Below are positions 28,461 to 36,662 of a stretch of 64,000 nucleotides of DNA, one piece after another. The notes beneath the pieces were generated by a model that was not told the origin of the DNA, did not search any database, and saw only the letters and a program-made list of their open reading frames with translations. Positions within the stretch are counted from its first letter, which is position 1; the number at the start of each line of letters is the position of its first letter. The DNA is from Sphingosinicella xenopeptidilytica (lineage in GTDB: Bacteria; Pseudomonadota; Alphaproteobacteria; Sphingomonadales; Sphingomonadaceae), in NCBI RefSeq assembly GCF_042676985.1, contig NZ_JBHTIK010000001.1, positions 496,001-560,000 of the forward strand. Direction: 5' to 3'. Made by a program: the position numbers and the translations under genes.

Positions 28461-30980
28461 ATGAGCGGCACTGACCGCTCCGTCACTGCCGTTCTTGGGC
28501 CCACGAACACGGGCAAGACCCACCTCGCCGTCACCCGCATGTGCGCCCATTCCAGTGGGATGATCGGCTTTCCGCTGCGCCTGCTCGCGCGCGAGGTCTA
28601 CGACCGGGTGGTGCAGATAAAGGGCGCCGCGCAGGTTGCGCTTGTCACGGGCGAGGAAAAGATCGTGCCCGCTGGCGCGCGTTATTTCCTGTGCACGGCC
28701 GAATCGATGCCTATGGACAGGGATGTCGCCTTCGTCGCGCTCGACGAGGCGCAGCTCGGCGCGGATGCCGAGCGCGGGCATGTGTTCACCGATCGACTGC
28801 TCCACGTGCGCGGGCGCGATGAAACGATGATCCTGGGGTCGGATACGATCCGGCCGATCGTGCGCGCGCTGCTGCCGGATGCGGAAATCGTCGGCCGTCC
28901 GCGCTATTCGACGCTCAGCTACGTGGGGCCGAAAAAGCTATCGCGCCTGCCCAAGCGCAGCGCGGTCGTCGCGTTCAGCGCGGAGGATGTCTACGGCCTT
29001 GCCGAGATGATCCGCCGGCAGAAGGGCGGCGCGGCGGTGGTGATGGGCGGGCTGTCCCCGCGCACGCGCAACGCGCAGGTGGAGCTCTACCAGTCGGGAG
29101 AGGTCGATTATCTGGTGGCGACGGATGCCATCGGCATGGGCCTCAACATGGATATCGCGCACGTCGCCTTCGCTGCGCTCACCAAGTTCGATGGCAAGCG
29201 CGTGCGGCGGCTGCGCCCCGCCGAAATGGCGCAGATCGCCGGGCGCGCCGGGCGTTATCAGACCGACGGCAGCTTCGGCCCGCTCGCCATGAGCGACGAC
29301 GACGGGCCTGTTTTCGAACCCGCCGAGGTGGAGGCGATCGAGGCGCATACGTTCCCGGCGCTCGAGCGGCTGGTGTGGCGCAACGCGCGGCTCGATTTCG
29401 GCTCGCTCGGGCGGCTCATCGCCTCGCTTGGCGTGCGGCCGGAGCACGCGCGGCTCACGCGCTCCGACGACGAGGTCGATTTCCAGGTGCTGAAGCGCCT
29501 TGCCCGCGAAGACTGGATCATCGCGCGCGCGAACAGCCCGGCGCGGCTGCAGCGGCTGTGGGCCGTGTGCGGCCTCCCGGATTACCGCAAGACCGGGCCG
29601 GACACGCACGCCCGGTTCATCGCGCGCATCTATGGCCATCTTACCGAGGGCGCGGGGCGGATCCCCACGGACTGGGTGGCGGGGGAACTGGCGCGGCTCG
29701 ACGATGTGCAGGGCGATATCGAGGTGCTGGCGAACCGCATCGCCGCCGCGCGCACATGGACGTTCGCGGCGCACCGGCCGGACTGGCTCGTCGATCCGCA
29801 GGCCTGGACGCAGCGTTCACGGGAGATCGAGGATCGGCTTTCGGATGCGCTCCACCAGCGGCTGACGCAGCGCTTCGTCGATCGCCGCACCTCGGTGCTG
29901 ATGCGCGAGCTTTCGGCGCGGGGCCATCTGCTGCCCACCGAGATCGACGAGGACGGTGCCGTCGTCGTGGGCGGCGAGGAGATCGGGCGTTTGACCGGTT
30001 TCCGTTTTGAAGCCGATCCCGCCGCGCGGGCGGGCGAGAAGCGCCGGTTGCTTGCCGCTGCGGACCGCCGTCTCGCGGGCGAACTGGTGCGCCGCGCGGG
30101 GCTGCTCGCGGCCTGCGAGGACAATGCGCTCGCGCTCGAATTCAACGGGTCGCTGCCGCCGCGTATCCTCTGGAATGGCGCGCGCGTCGGCTATCTCTCA
30201 CGCGGTCCCGATCCGCTCAGTCCGCGCGTGCGGCTCGATCGCAGCCTTGCCGATCTCGATCCCGCCTCGCGCGCCGCCGTGCGCGTCCGGCTGGAAGCGT
30301 GGTTCGCCGGGCGTGTCGAGCGCCACCTCGGCCCGCTCCTGAAGCTCAAGGCCCGCGTCGACCGAGACGCCTCCCCGGCGCTCCGCGGCCTCGTCGTCCA
30401 GTTGACGCAGGGTCTCGGTTGTCTCGCCCGCGCGCCCACGCTCCCCCTCCTCTCCGACCTCGGTGAGGCCGACAACGCGCTCCTCTACCGCAGCGGCGTC
30501 CGGGTAGGCGCCACCCACGTCTATTTCCCCGATCTCCTCCGCCCCGAACCGACGCGCTGGCGCCTCGCGCTCTGGGCGGTGAGCAGCGGCCTCGAAACCG
30601 CGCCCCCGCCGCCCGCGCCCGGGCGCGTCTCCGTACCCATCGACGAAAACACCCCGCGCGCTTTCTACGAGGTCGCCGGCTTCTGGCCGATCGTCACCGA
30701 TGCCGTCCGCGTCGACATGGTCGAGCGGCTGGTGAAGGCGATGCACAAACAGCGCCGCGGCTCCACGCCGTTCGTGCCCGATACGCTGTGGACGCAAAGC
30801 CTCGGCCTTTCGCAGAAGAGCTTCAGCCAGTTGATGCGCGCGCTCGGCTACCGCAGCGTGCAGCAGGAAGGCCGCACGACCTTCGCGTGGCGCGGGGTGC
30901 CTGCGAAACGCGCCGCAACCCGCGCCGCGCCGCAAAACCATTCGCCCTTCGCTGTTCTCGCCACCATGAAGAAAGGATGA
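28461..30980 (+). CDS. SUV3-like DExH RNA/DNA helicase
   Basis: An 839-residue superfamily 2 helicase. It has Walker A GPTNTGKT close to the N-terminus, Walker B DEAQ (VALDEAQLG), motif III-like GSDT, and in the second RecA domain ATDAIGMGLNM and the arginine-finger motif QIAGRAGR. The architecture matches bacterial homologues of mitochondrial SUV3, an RNA degradosome helicase, with a long C-terminal part of unclear function. AGGAAG precedes the ATG at 28461. The stop overlaps the start of the S4-domain gene (ATGA), a pairing conserved in alphaproteobacteria. Confidence 0.92.
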   Translation: MSGTDRSVTAVLGPTNTGKTHLAVTRMCAHSSGMIGFPLRLLAREVYDRVVQIKGAAQVALVTGEEKIVPAGARYFLCTAESMPMDRDVAFVALDEAQLGADAERGHVFTDRLLHVRGRDETMILGSDTIRPIVRALLPDAEIVGRPRYSTLSYVGPKKLSRLPKRSAVVAFSAEDVYGLAEMIRRQKGGAAVVMGGLSPRTRNAQVELYQSGEVDYLVATDAIGMGLNMDIAHVAFAALTKFDGKRVRRLRPAEMAQIAGRAGRYQTDGSFGPLAMSDDDGPVFEPAEVEAIEAHTFPALERLVWRNARLDFGSLGRLIASLGVRPEHARLTRSDDEVDFQVLKRLAREDWIIARANSPARLQRLWAVCGLPDYRKTGPDTHARFIARIYGHLTEGAGRIPTDWVAGELARLDDVQGDIEVLANRIAAARTWTFAAHRPDWLVDPQAWTQRSREIEDRLSDALHQRLTQRFVDRRTSVLMRELSARGHLLPTEIDEDGAVVVGGEEIGRLTGFRFEADPAARAGEKRRLLAAADRRLAGELVRRAGLLAACEDNALALEFNGSLPPRILWNGARVGYLSRGPDPLSPRVRLDRSLADLDPASRAAVRVRLEAWFAGRVERHLGPLLKLKARVDRDASPALRGLVVQLTQGLGCLARAPTLPLLSDLGEADNALLYRSGVRVGATHVYFPDLLRPEPTRWRLALWAVSSGLETAPPPPAPGRVSVPIDENTPRAFYEVAGFWPIVTDAVRVDMVERLVKAMHKQRRGSTPFVPDTLWTQSLGLSQKSFSQLMRALGYRSVQQEGRTTFAWRGVPAKRAATRAAPQNHSPFAVLATMKKG

Positions 30981-31291
30981 TGCCCTTGGTATTCGGACCC
31001 GCGCTTCGTCTCGACAAATGGCTCTGGTACGCGCGCTGCACCCAGTCCCGCAGCGAAGCGCAGAACCTGTGCGAAAGCCGCCGCCTCCGTATGGACGGCC
31101 GCGTCATCGACCGCGCCTCGGCGCGCGTGAGGCCCGGCGCCGTGCTCAGCTACACGCGCGGTGGCGAGGTACATATCGTGCGGGTGGAAGCCCTTGCCGA
31201 ACGGCGCGGCCCTTATTCCGAGGCGTGCCAACTCTACACTGATCTCACGCCGGACTCAGGTGGATTGACGCCGGCCACCGTCGCTGTGTAG
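30977..31291 (+). CDS. S4-domain RNA-binding protein (Hsp15-like)
   Basis: A 104-residue protein whose first 60 residues form an S4 RNA-binding domain: LRLDKWLWYARCTQSRSEAQNLC, then VRPGAVLSYTRGGEVHIVRV. Hsp15 in E. coli binds stalled 50S subunits carrying nascent chains and helps recycle them; a similar ribosome-related role is likely here. It overlaps the helicase stop, and a second ATG one codon later is equally possible. Confidence 0.88.
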   Translation: MMPLVFGPALRLDKWLWYARCTQSRSEAQNLCESRRLRMDGRVIDRASARVRPGAVLSYTRGGEVHIVRVEALAERRGPYSEACQLYTDLTPDSGGLTPATVAV

Positions 31292-31333
31292 CAGACGCGG
31301 GAAACACGCCGTCCGTTTTGAAGGTGACACGCG

Positions 31334-31663
31334 ATGACCTATGTGGTGACCGAAGCCTGCATCAAGTGCAAGTATATGGACTGCGTGGAAGTCTGTCCGG
31401 TGGATTGCTTCTACGAGGGCGAGAACATGCTCGTCATCAACCCCAACGAGTGTATCGATTGCGGCGTGTGCGAGCCGGAATGCCCCGCCGAGGCGATTCT
31501 GCCGGATACCGAAGACGGGCTTGACCAGTGGCTGGAGCTGAACGCCACCTATTCGGCGCAGTGGCCGAACATCACGGCCAAGAAGGATGCGCCCGACGAC
31601 GCGGACGCTCACAAGGGTGAAGCGGGCAAGTTCGAGAAGTATTTTTCTTCCAATCCGGGCTGA
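31334..31663 (+). CDS. fdxA: Seven-iron ferredoxin
   Basis: A 109-residue ferredoxin with the Azotobacter FdI pattern. Cys9, Cys17 and Cys50 would bind a [3Fe-4S] cluster and Cys21, Cys40, Cys43 and Cys46 a [4Fe-4S] cluster. Extra Cys12 and Cys25 match the free cysteines of FdI. It is a small cytosolic electron carrier whose partner is not encoded nearby. AAGGTGA precedes the ATG. fdxA next to carD is a common alphaproteobacterial arrangement. Confidence 0.95.
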   Translation: MTYVVTEACIKCKYMDCVEVCPVDCFYEGENMLVINPNECIDCGVCEPECPAEAILPDTEDGLDQWLELNATYSAQWPNITAKKDAPDDADAHKGEAGKFEKYFSSNPG

Positions 31664-31721
31664 TTTCGCTCCGGCTGCGCCTGATTGACGCAGATTCGGC
31701 GTAGCGCCGACGTCATTTTTC

Positions 31722-31795
31722 TGTTATATAAGCTTCGTTGAGCGCAGTTTTGCGGGCTTTTTAGTCCCCTGAACGGCGCTCTTGCTTTGTATAAT
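31722..31795 (+). promoter_or_regulatory. Candidate carD promoters
   Basis: TGT-TATATA (31722-31730) is an extended -10 element, TGn plus hexamer, without an obvious -35. A second perfect TATAAT lies at 31790-31795. Both imply an untranslated leader of roughly 130-195 nt before carD. The leader can form a stem CCTGCCG/CGGCAGG around 31816-31853. Confidence 0.45.
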
Positions 31796-31931
31796 CAACT
31801 GCGCGCGGTCGTACCTGCCGGCCGCCCGCCCGAACGCAGGGTCGCGGCAGGACAATCTGAATTTTTCGTGCACCCGGCCCATTCGGGAGCACGTCCGCGC
31901 TCTTTGAACATCTGACGAAGGAACCAAATCT

Positions 31932-32471
31932 ATGGCAGCAAAGGCACCTGGCTTCAGCGTTGGCGACCATGTCGTTTATCCGAAGCATGGCGTCGGCCGG
32001 ATTGTCGAACTCCAGGCGACCGAAATCGCGGGCGCAAAGCTGGAGCTCTACGTGTTGCGCTTCGAAAAGGAGCGCATGACGCTCCGCGTGCCCATGAACA
32101 AGGCCGAAGCCGTGGGTATGCGCAAGCTTTCGAGCCAGGCGACGCTCGCCGACGCGATGACGACGCTGAAGGGCAAGCCCAAGGTGAAGCGCACCATGTG
32201 GTCGCGCCGGGCGCAGGAATATGAAGCGAAGATCAACTCGGGTGACCTCGTTTCGATCGCCGAGGTGGTTCGCGACCTGCACCGCGCCGAAGACCAGCCC
32301 GAGCAGAGCTACTCCGAGCGCCAGATTTACGAAGCGGCGATCGGCCGCCTCGCCCGCGAACTCGCTGCCATGGAAGGCGTCGACGAGGCTGCGGCGCAGA
32401 CCAAGATCGAGGAAGTGCTCATGAAGAAGCTCGCCGGGGCGAAAGCACAGCAGGACGCTGTCGCGGCCTGA
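31932..32471 (+). CDS. carD: CarD family transcriptional regulator
   Basis: A 179-residue RNA-polymerase-binding protein. The N-terminal Tudor-like interaction domain reads FSVGDHVVYPKHGVGRIVEL. The C-terminal helical DNA-binding part (about 70-165) includes MWSRRAQEYEAKINSGDL and SYSERQIYEAAIGRLARELA. CarD stabilises open promoter complexes, notably at rRNA promoters, and is usually essential. AAGGAACC precedes the ATG. A strong terminator follows. Confidence 0.95.
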   Translation: MAAKAPGFSVGDHVVYPKHGVGRIVELQATEIAGAKLELYVLRFEKERMTLRVPMNKAEAVGMRKLSSQATLADAMTTLKGKPKVKRTMWSRRAQEYEAKINSGDLVSIAEVVRDLHRAEDQPEQSYSERQIYEAAIGRLARELAAMEGVDEAAAQTKIEEVLMKKLAGAKAQQDAVAA

Positions 32472-32493
32472 TGGCGGCATCTATTTTCAGTTA

Positions 32494-32525
32494 AAAAAGG
32501 GCGATCCGAAAGGGTCGCCCTTTTT
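32494..32525 (+). terminator. Intrinsic terminator after carD
   Basis: AAAAAGGGCGATCC-GAAA-GGGTCGCCCTTTTT: a GC-rich stem with GAAA tetraloop, flanked by A and T runs, so it can act in both directions. It lies 22 bp after the carD stop. Confidence 0.92.
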
Positions 32526-32549
32526 CGTTGGGCCACTGCTGATCGGCTG

Positions 32550-32578
32550 TTGCGGTCAGCGATTTTCCCTGCTAGAGG
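32550..32578 (+). promoter_or_regulatory. Possible tRNA-Leu promoter
   Basis: TTGCGG (32550-32555) and TAGAGG (32573-32578) with a 17-bp spacer, about 45 bp before the tRNA-Leu 5' end and downstream of the carD terminator. The -10 is a weak match. Confidence 0.4.
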
Positions 32579-32627
32579 CCCACGCCTTGCCAGTCGGCAG
32601 AGCGCAAATGCGTCCTGCTTTTCACGT

Positions 32628-32714
32628 GCGGTCGTGGCGGAACTGGTAGACGCGCAGCGTTGAGGTCGCTGTGGCCGAAAGGCCGTGGAAGTTCGAGTCT
32701 TCTCGACCGCACCA
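32628..32714 (+). tRNA. tRNA-Leu (GAG)
   Basis: Class II tRNA of 87 nt. Acceptor GCGGTCG/CGACCGC, anticodon stem CAGCG/CGCTG with loop TTGAGGT (anticodon GAG), a long variable arm (TGGCCGAAAGGCCGTG), T-loop GTTCGAGTC and encoded CCA. Its 3' end borders recombinase and transposase debris, as at a tRNA integration site. Confidence 0.95.
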
Positions 32715-32964
32715 TTCAGTGTTAATGTATTGATATAGATGAGATTTTCTCTTCCTCTGCCAGAATATGGCCGAGTTTCAGGGGCTTTCGGACCCGGCTT
32801 CAAACCCCTACCAACACCCTTCGGTCTCTGGCCGCAGATACGCCCTCCAGAAATGGCCCGCGTCTCTTTTCAGTAAAAGCCCGGCCCCAGCTGCGATACT
32901 CAATTGCTGCGCATCTGCGGCACGAATGATGCAATGATCCCGGCTTTCGTCACGGAATTAAAAA

Positions 32965-32982
32965 GGGCTCCGTATGGAGCCC
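32965..32982 (-). terminator. Intrinsic terminator of the recombinase remnant
   Basis: Read on the minus strand, GGGCTCC-ATAC-GGAGCCC is followed by TTTTTAATT. It lies just after the stop of the recombinase remnant at 33006. Confidence 0.8.
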
Positions 32983-33005
32983 GATTTATTCAGAATTATA
33001 TCGTG

Positions 33006-33370
33006 TCAGATAAATCCGAGTTGCCGTCGCTGGTCTTCCCAGTCTGATGAGAACGGTGTTGCGAGTAGCTTTTTCCGGGTCAGCGATACGCGCTGCCGCC
33101 CCTCAAGGATTGCTGTGACGATGTCGGGTGCAAGATACGACTGACGCATTCTGTCGGCGAGATGGCCACGACAGCGCCCGAGCCGTGCTGCAATCTGTGC
33201 AAGCGATCCTTTCCCCTCGAGAACTGTTTGCCGTGCAGCATGGGCCTCGGCGATGAGATCGATCAGACCGGAGTCCGTGTTGGTCGTTGCGCGCAATGAT
33301 GCGCTGAAGTTCCGTATGAAGTGCATTTGGATCCGGAACTGCCAATGCTCTTGCTGTTGCGTGAGCTCGA
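33006..33370 (-). pseudogene. Serine recombinase, C-terminal remnant
   Basis: The last 120 or so residues of a site-specific recombinase/resolvase-type protein. Recognisable text is SLAQIAARLGRCRGHLADRMRQ (helix-turn-helix), SYLAPDIVTAILEGRQ and the C-terminal DWEDQRRQLGFI, which is the common ending of large phage-type serine recombinases. The catalytic resolvase domain is absent. The open frame extends on the 5' side into unrelated sequence derived from an IS3-type transposase gene. The position next to tRNA-Leu suggests it once served an integrated element. It is surely non-functional as a recombinase. Confidence 0.7.
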
Positions 33371-33447
33371 TCCAGACAGCCTTGCATCGCTGATGCATCT
33401 TGCGCCCCCGATACATTCTGCACGGATGTATCATCGCGAAGAAAATC

Positions 33448-33605
33448 ACGACCTGCCGAAGCAAATCCGCCACCGGCAATCCAGTTTAGCCTGCTTCAAC
33501 ACAGCCGCAATCTGCTCCAAGGGAAGCCGTTTTTTCACTTCTCACAAGGGAAAATTCGTCGGAAATACTAACTTTGCAACCGGACCAATCATCGCGGGCA
33601 GTCCA
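33448..33605 (-). mobile_element. IS3-family element end with truncated orfA
   Basis: On the minus strand the text begins TGGACTGCCCGCGATG, resembling an IS3-family terminal inverted repeat, and continues through GTCCGGTTGCAAAGTTAG. A GTG start at 33538 gives VKKRLPLEQIAAVLKQAKL, typical of OrfA helix-turn-helix proteins. A one-base deletion then shifts the frame, and LPVADLLRQV follows in the next frame before similarity stops near 33448. The remaining element is missing, so this is a scar. Confidence 0.6.
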
Positions 33606-33889
33606 TCGGTGTGGGCTGTTGGTTGGGGCATGATGCCGCCCACCGTAAGGCGTAGAGCAAGCGGGCGAGCCGTGTCCTGACAGGGACATCAGCTCGACAC
33701 CTATGCGATTTATTCTTCAGTACCCAATTCACTGGACAGTAAATAGTCTTTCGGTGAGACACTAATCCATCCCATTTGGCGCTCCCCGTCGTGATCGGGT
33801 GCTTGAGCGTGGTGACGATCGGCTTCGCGCAAGCCGTCGCGCGCCGGATATCGGCACCTTACGTTCCTCAGGCTGAATAGGACCAGCGC
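33606..33889. other. Gap without a recognisable gene
   Basis: About 280 bp between the IS scar and the racemase gene. Short open frames exist on both strands but none has a convincing start, ribosome-binding site or family. The sequence is lower in GC than the flanking core genes and is probably remnant DNA plus the racemase promoter. Confidence 0.4.
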
Positions 33890-34627
33890 ATGCGCACGCC
33901 CCGTATCCATATCCTCACGCCTATTACCGGCGCGGACGCCTATGTGCCGTCCCAATTCGCCGACCTCGTGGGCACCTTCGTGACGATCAGCTGCTCGGCG
34001 ATCTCTCGTGGCCCGGCGTCAATCGAAAGCGTGGCCGATGAAATGATGGCTGGCCCCGAGATCTTGCGATCCTGCCTCGCGCTTGCTGCGGACGGGGTCG
34101 AGGCGATTGTGATCGACTGTTTCGGCGATCCCGGCGTGGCGGCCGCGCGCGAGCTGCTTTCAATCCCCGTAATAGGTCCGGGACAATCCTCCTTGCACCG
34201 GGCGGCCCAGCTTGCCGACCGCGTCGGCGTTGTCACTATGCTCGACAATGTCCTGCCTCTGGTACGCGATATGGGTCTGCGCGCGGGTTTGGACGGTCGG
34301 CTCTGTTCCGTGCGCGCGTTGGACATCCCGGTCCTGGCGCTCGAGGGTGAGCATTTTGCGCAGGCACTGCGCGAGCAGGCACTCGCGGCGGTCCGCGACG
34401 ATGGTGCCGAGGCGCTGATCCTCGGCTGCACCGGAATGTTCGGTGTGAGCGAGCGGTTGTCTACCTACCTGACCGGGGAGATTGGAACATATATTCCCGT
34501 CGTGGATCCGATAAGTTCAGCTGTTCTCGATGCCGTGGCATTGGCAAGACTGGGCCTGTCGCACAGCAAACGCGCTTACATCAATCCTCCGGCGCGTACG
34601 CGAGAATCAATCCTCACTTTACGCTGA
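33890..34627 (+). CDS. Aspartate/glutamate (hydantoin) racemase superfamily protein
   Basis: A 245-residue protein of the HyuE/Asp-Glu racemase fold. The two catalytic Cys regions are visible: AIVIDCFGDPG near residue 65 and LILGCTGMFG near residue 180, one in each half. Members racemise hydantoins, aspartate or glutamate, or isomerise maleate without a cofactor. TAGGA precedes the ATG by about nine bases. The gene is isolated within the tRNA-Leu island, bounded by IS scars. A link to the hydrolase locus downstream is possible but not shown. Confidence 0.85.
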   Translation: MRTPRIHILTPITGADAYVPSQFADLVGTFVTISCSAISRGPASIESVADEMMAGPEILRSCLALAADGVEAIVIDCFGDPGVAAARELLSIPVIGPGQSSLHRAAQLADRVGVVTMLDNVLPLVRDMGLRAGLDGRLCSVRALDIPVLALEGEHFAQALREQALAAVRDDGAEALILGCTGMFGVSERLSTYLTGEIGTYIPVVDPISSAVLDAVALARLGLSHSKRAYINPPARTRESILTLR

Positions 34628-34736
34628 TTTGGTGAGCCTTGGCTTCGACGGTTCTCATATCCGTGTGGCGATCTTTGTGTGGAACCAGAGATGGGATGAG
34701 GGTCACTAACCGAGAACCTCTCACACAAAAGCGGAC

Positions 34737-34823
34737 CAGTTTTCAGGGGGGCAACAATTTCCATCGGCCCATGGCGCCTTTAAAGGACAAACTCCCTATG
34801 AAGCCCTCCGTGAACGGCTATAA
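34737..34823 (+). mobile_element. IS3-type transposase (orfB) C-terminal scar
   Basis: The frame reads NNFHRP and then, after a one-base loss in a C-run, GAFKGQTPYEALRERL followed by TAA. This is the standard ending of IS3-type integrase-fold transposases (FHRPHG..GQTPYE.LRE.L). Nothing of the catalytic core remains upstream. Confidence 0.65.
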
Positions 34824-34972
34824 TCGATGAACCGCCGTGTCTCGCCCGTCACCCAAGGCTACAAGAAATAAAGCACAGCCGGCTCCGCCAAACGAGCGCG
34901 GTTTTCACCGCGTTCGAGAGTCTGGAACGGACCGGGCAATCAAAAAACTGAACGAGTACGGCACCCTGCGCC
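34824..34972. other. Gap after the transposase scar
   Basis: No gene is apparent between the scar and the end of the beta-propeller gene. With the 34628-34736 stretch on the other side of the scar, this makes about 345 bp without a functional gene. Confidence 0.4.
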
Positions 34973-36001
34973 CTATTGTGGCGCGTATTGCAGAACGACG
35001 AAACTGTCGGGATGATAATGCTCGTCGGGGTCTGCCTGCCCTTCCACGGCCCGCAGCGTGGAATCCGCAGTGACGACGTAGAGTCGGCCGTTCCGGTCGT
35101 CCATCGTCATCATCCGGGCATTGGCGCGGGTACCGATCGTTCCGAGGAGCTTATAGCCGTCCGGCCCGTCCTGACCGATTACGGTGAGATTGGCATCGAC
35201 ACCGTTCGAGGTCACGATCCGGCCGCGCGCGTCGTCCACCGCGAAGCCGTCGATGCCGCGCCCGATGGGGAGGGAGGCCACGACCTTGCCGTTGTCGGCA
35301 TCGATCGCGAGGAAGCGCGGGTCCTCGCCCGTGCAGGCCGCGAGCAGGCGGTTGGTCTGCGGCTGGAACCGCACCTTCGACACGTTGCAAGGCATGGGCC
35401 AGCGCGCCTGTTCATCGAGCGTCTTGCCGTCCAGCTTCAGGATCAGGCGATCGTAGCGGACGGGTGCAAACAGGTAGCCTTTACCGTCGTTCGCCGGGTC
35501 GTCCATCTTGCGGAACGGAAACCGGCGCGTTTCGAGCAGCTTTCCTGTCGCGGCATCGAGCGTGAACCATGTGCTGTGCGTCTTGCCGGTGGCCGTGATC
35601 GCGTGTATTCGCGCCGTGGACGCGTCGTAGACGGCGCTGTTGAGGCCGCTTTCCTTCGACAGTTCCAGGCGGGCGACAGGGGCTAGCGTCCCCAGATCGA
35701 AGCTGAGCAGGGAGCCATCTGTCATCGCGCTGTAGCCGCGGCCGTGCTGCGGGATCAGAAGCGGGCCGTTGGCCCCGACGGAATTGCCGACGGTGGCGAG
35801 GATGGTCTTGCGATCGACGTCGAAAACGGTGAGGCCATCCTTGTCGCGCGCGATGAAGAGGCGGGACGTGCCGGGTTCCAACTTCGCATAGTCCCAGTCC
35901 GTATCCGTGCTGGGCAACGTCGTGACGTCGCTCAGTGTGTAAAGTAGCCCGCCATCGGGTGTGGAAGCGGCCATTGCGAGAAACAGGGTGCCGAGAAACA
36001 T
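34973..36001 (-). CDS. YncE-like beta-propeller protein, secreted
   Basis: A 342-residue protein with a short signal-like N-terminus (MFLGTLFLAMAAS) and repeated propeller blades, for example DKDGLTVFDVDRKTILATVG, DARGRIVTSNGVDANLTVIG and DDRNGRLYVVTADSTLRAVEG. Such 40-residue-repeat proteins bind ligands or cofactors in the periplasm; no catalytic motif is visible. AAAGG lies upstream of the ATG. It follows, 57 bp away and on the same strand, a small secreted protein gene, and both are divergent from the serine hydrolase gene. Confidence 0.75.
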   Translation of the reverse strand: MFLGTLFLAMAASTPDGGLLYTLSDVTTLPSTDTDWDYAKLEPGTSRLFIARDKDGLTVFDVDRKTILATVGNSVGANGPLLIPQHGRGYSAMTDGSLLSFDLGTLAPVARLELSKESGLNSAVYDASTARIHAITATGKTHSTWFTLDAATGKLLETRRFPFRKMDDPANDGKGYLFAPVRYDRLILKLDGKTLDEQARWPMPCNVSKVRFQPQTNRLLAACTGEDPRFLAIDADNGKVVASLPIGRGIDGFAVDDARGRIVTSNGVDANLTVIGQDGPDGYKLLGTIGTRANARMMTMDDRNGRLYVVTADSTLRAVEGQADPDEHYHPDSFVVLQYAPQ

Positions 36002-36058
36002 GGAGGAACCTTTCTGTCGTGATCGTCGTAGAGATCGGAGGGCGGAATCGCGGCGCGA

Positions 36059-36436
36059 TCAGGGTTTCGGATCGGCGGGCAGGGTGATCTGGAACAACCT
36101 GCAATACTCCCCAATCATTGCGCCGTCGTCTGCCTTCACGACCACGGTTTCGCCGCGCTCGTAGGCGCGCACGGCCAGCATGACCATCGCCCGCTCGTGA
36201 TCCGGAAAGATCAGTCCGGGAAGCTTGCGGCATTTTTCGGGAAGCCACGCATCGTCGGCCATACCGATCCAGAAGATATTGCGATAGGCGGGGTGATCCG
36301 GATCGACGGTGACGGCGCTGATGCCGACAATCCGCGTCTTCGTCCAGTACTGTGCGGCGCTTGCAGGCGCAGCAGCAGCGGTCAAGGCTGCAACCAGTGC
36401 AAATACAGCCGGTTTTCCCAAGCGTCGCCGCGCCAC
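36059..36436 (-). CDS. Small secreted protein with two cysteines
   Basis: A 125-residue protein with a signal peptide (KPAVFALVAALTAAAAPASA) and a compact domain containing EKCRKLPG and GEYCRLF, likely a disulfide pair. No family is recognised. The start is GTG with AGGAG upstream. The gene precedes the YncE-like gene on the same strand, so the two may be co-transcribed. Confidence 0.65.
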   Translation of the reverse strand: MARRRLGKPAVFALVAALTAAAAPASAAQYWTKTRIVGISAVTVDPDHPAYRNIFWIGMADDAWLPEKCRKLPGLIFPDHERAMVMLAVRAYERGETVVVKADDGAMIGEYCRLFQITLPADPKP

Positions 36437-36662
36437 GGATGGTTTCTCCTCGCCGTTCCCTTCAGCATGCAGGGTATCCCGAAGATGTCGGCCCGTTTCA
36501 GGTGCGAAGTGCGTAAATCATGGTGTGCAGCGGACACCGGCGCGCGGGTTCGGCATGGTGCCTTCCCGGCAACAGAAGCCATTCGTTTGGCACCTATGGA
36601 CCGGCACCAACGGACCTATCCTCCGCAGTTCCACGGCAGGTCTGGTAATGGGGGAGCGGACG

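Noticed and set aside
33321..33680. A 119-codon plus-strand frame in the tRNA-Leu island
   Set aside because: It lies opposite the IS3-type orfA scar and the recombinase remnant, has no ribosome-binding site and no recognisable family.
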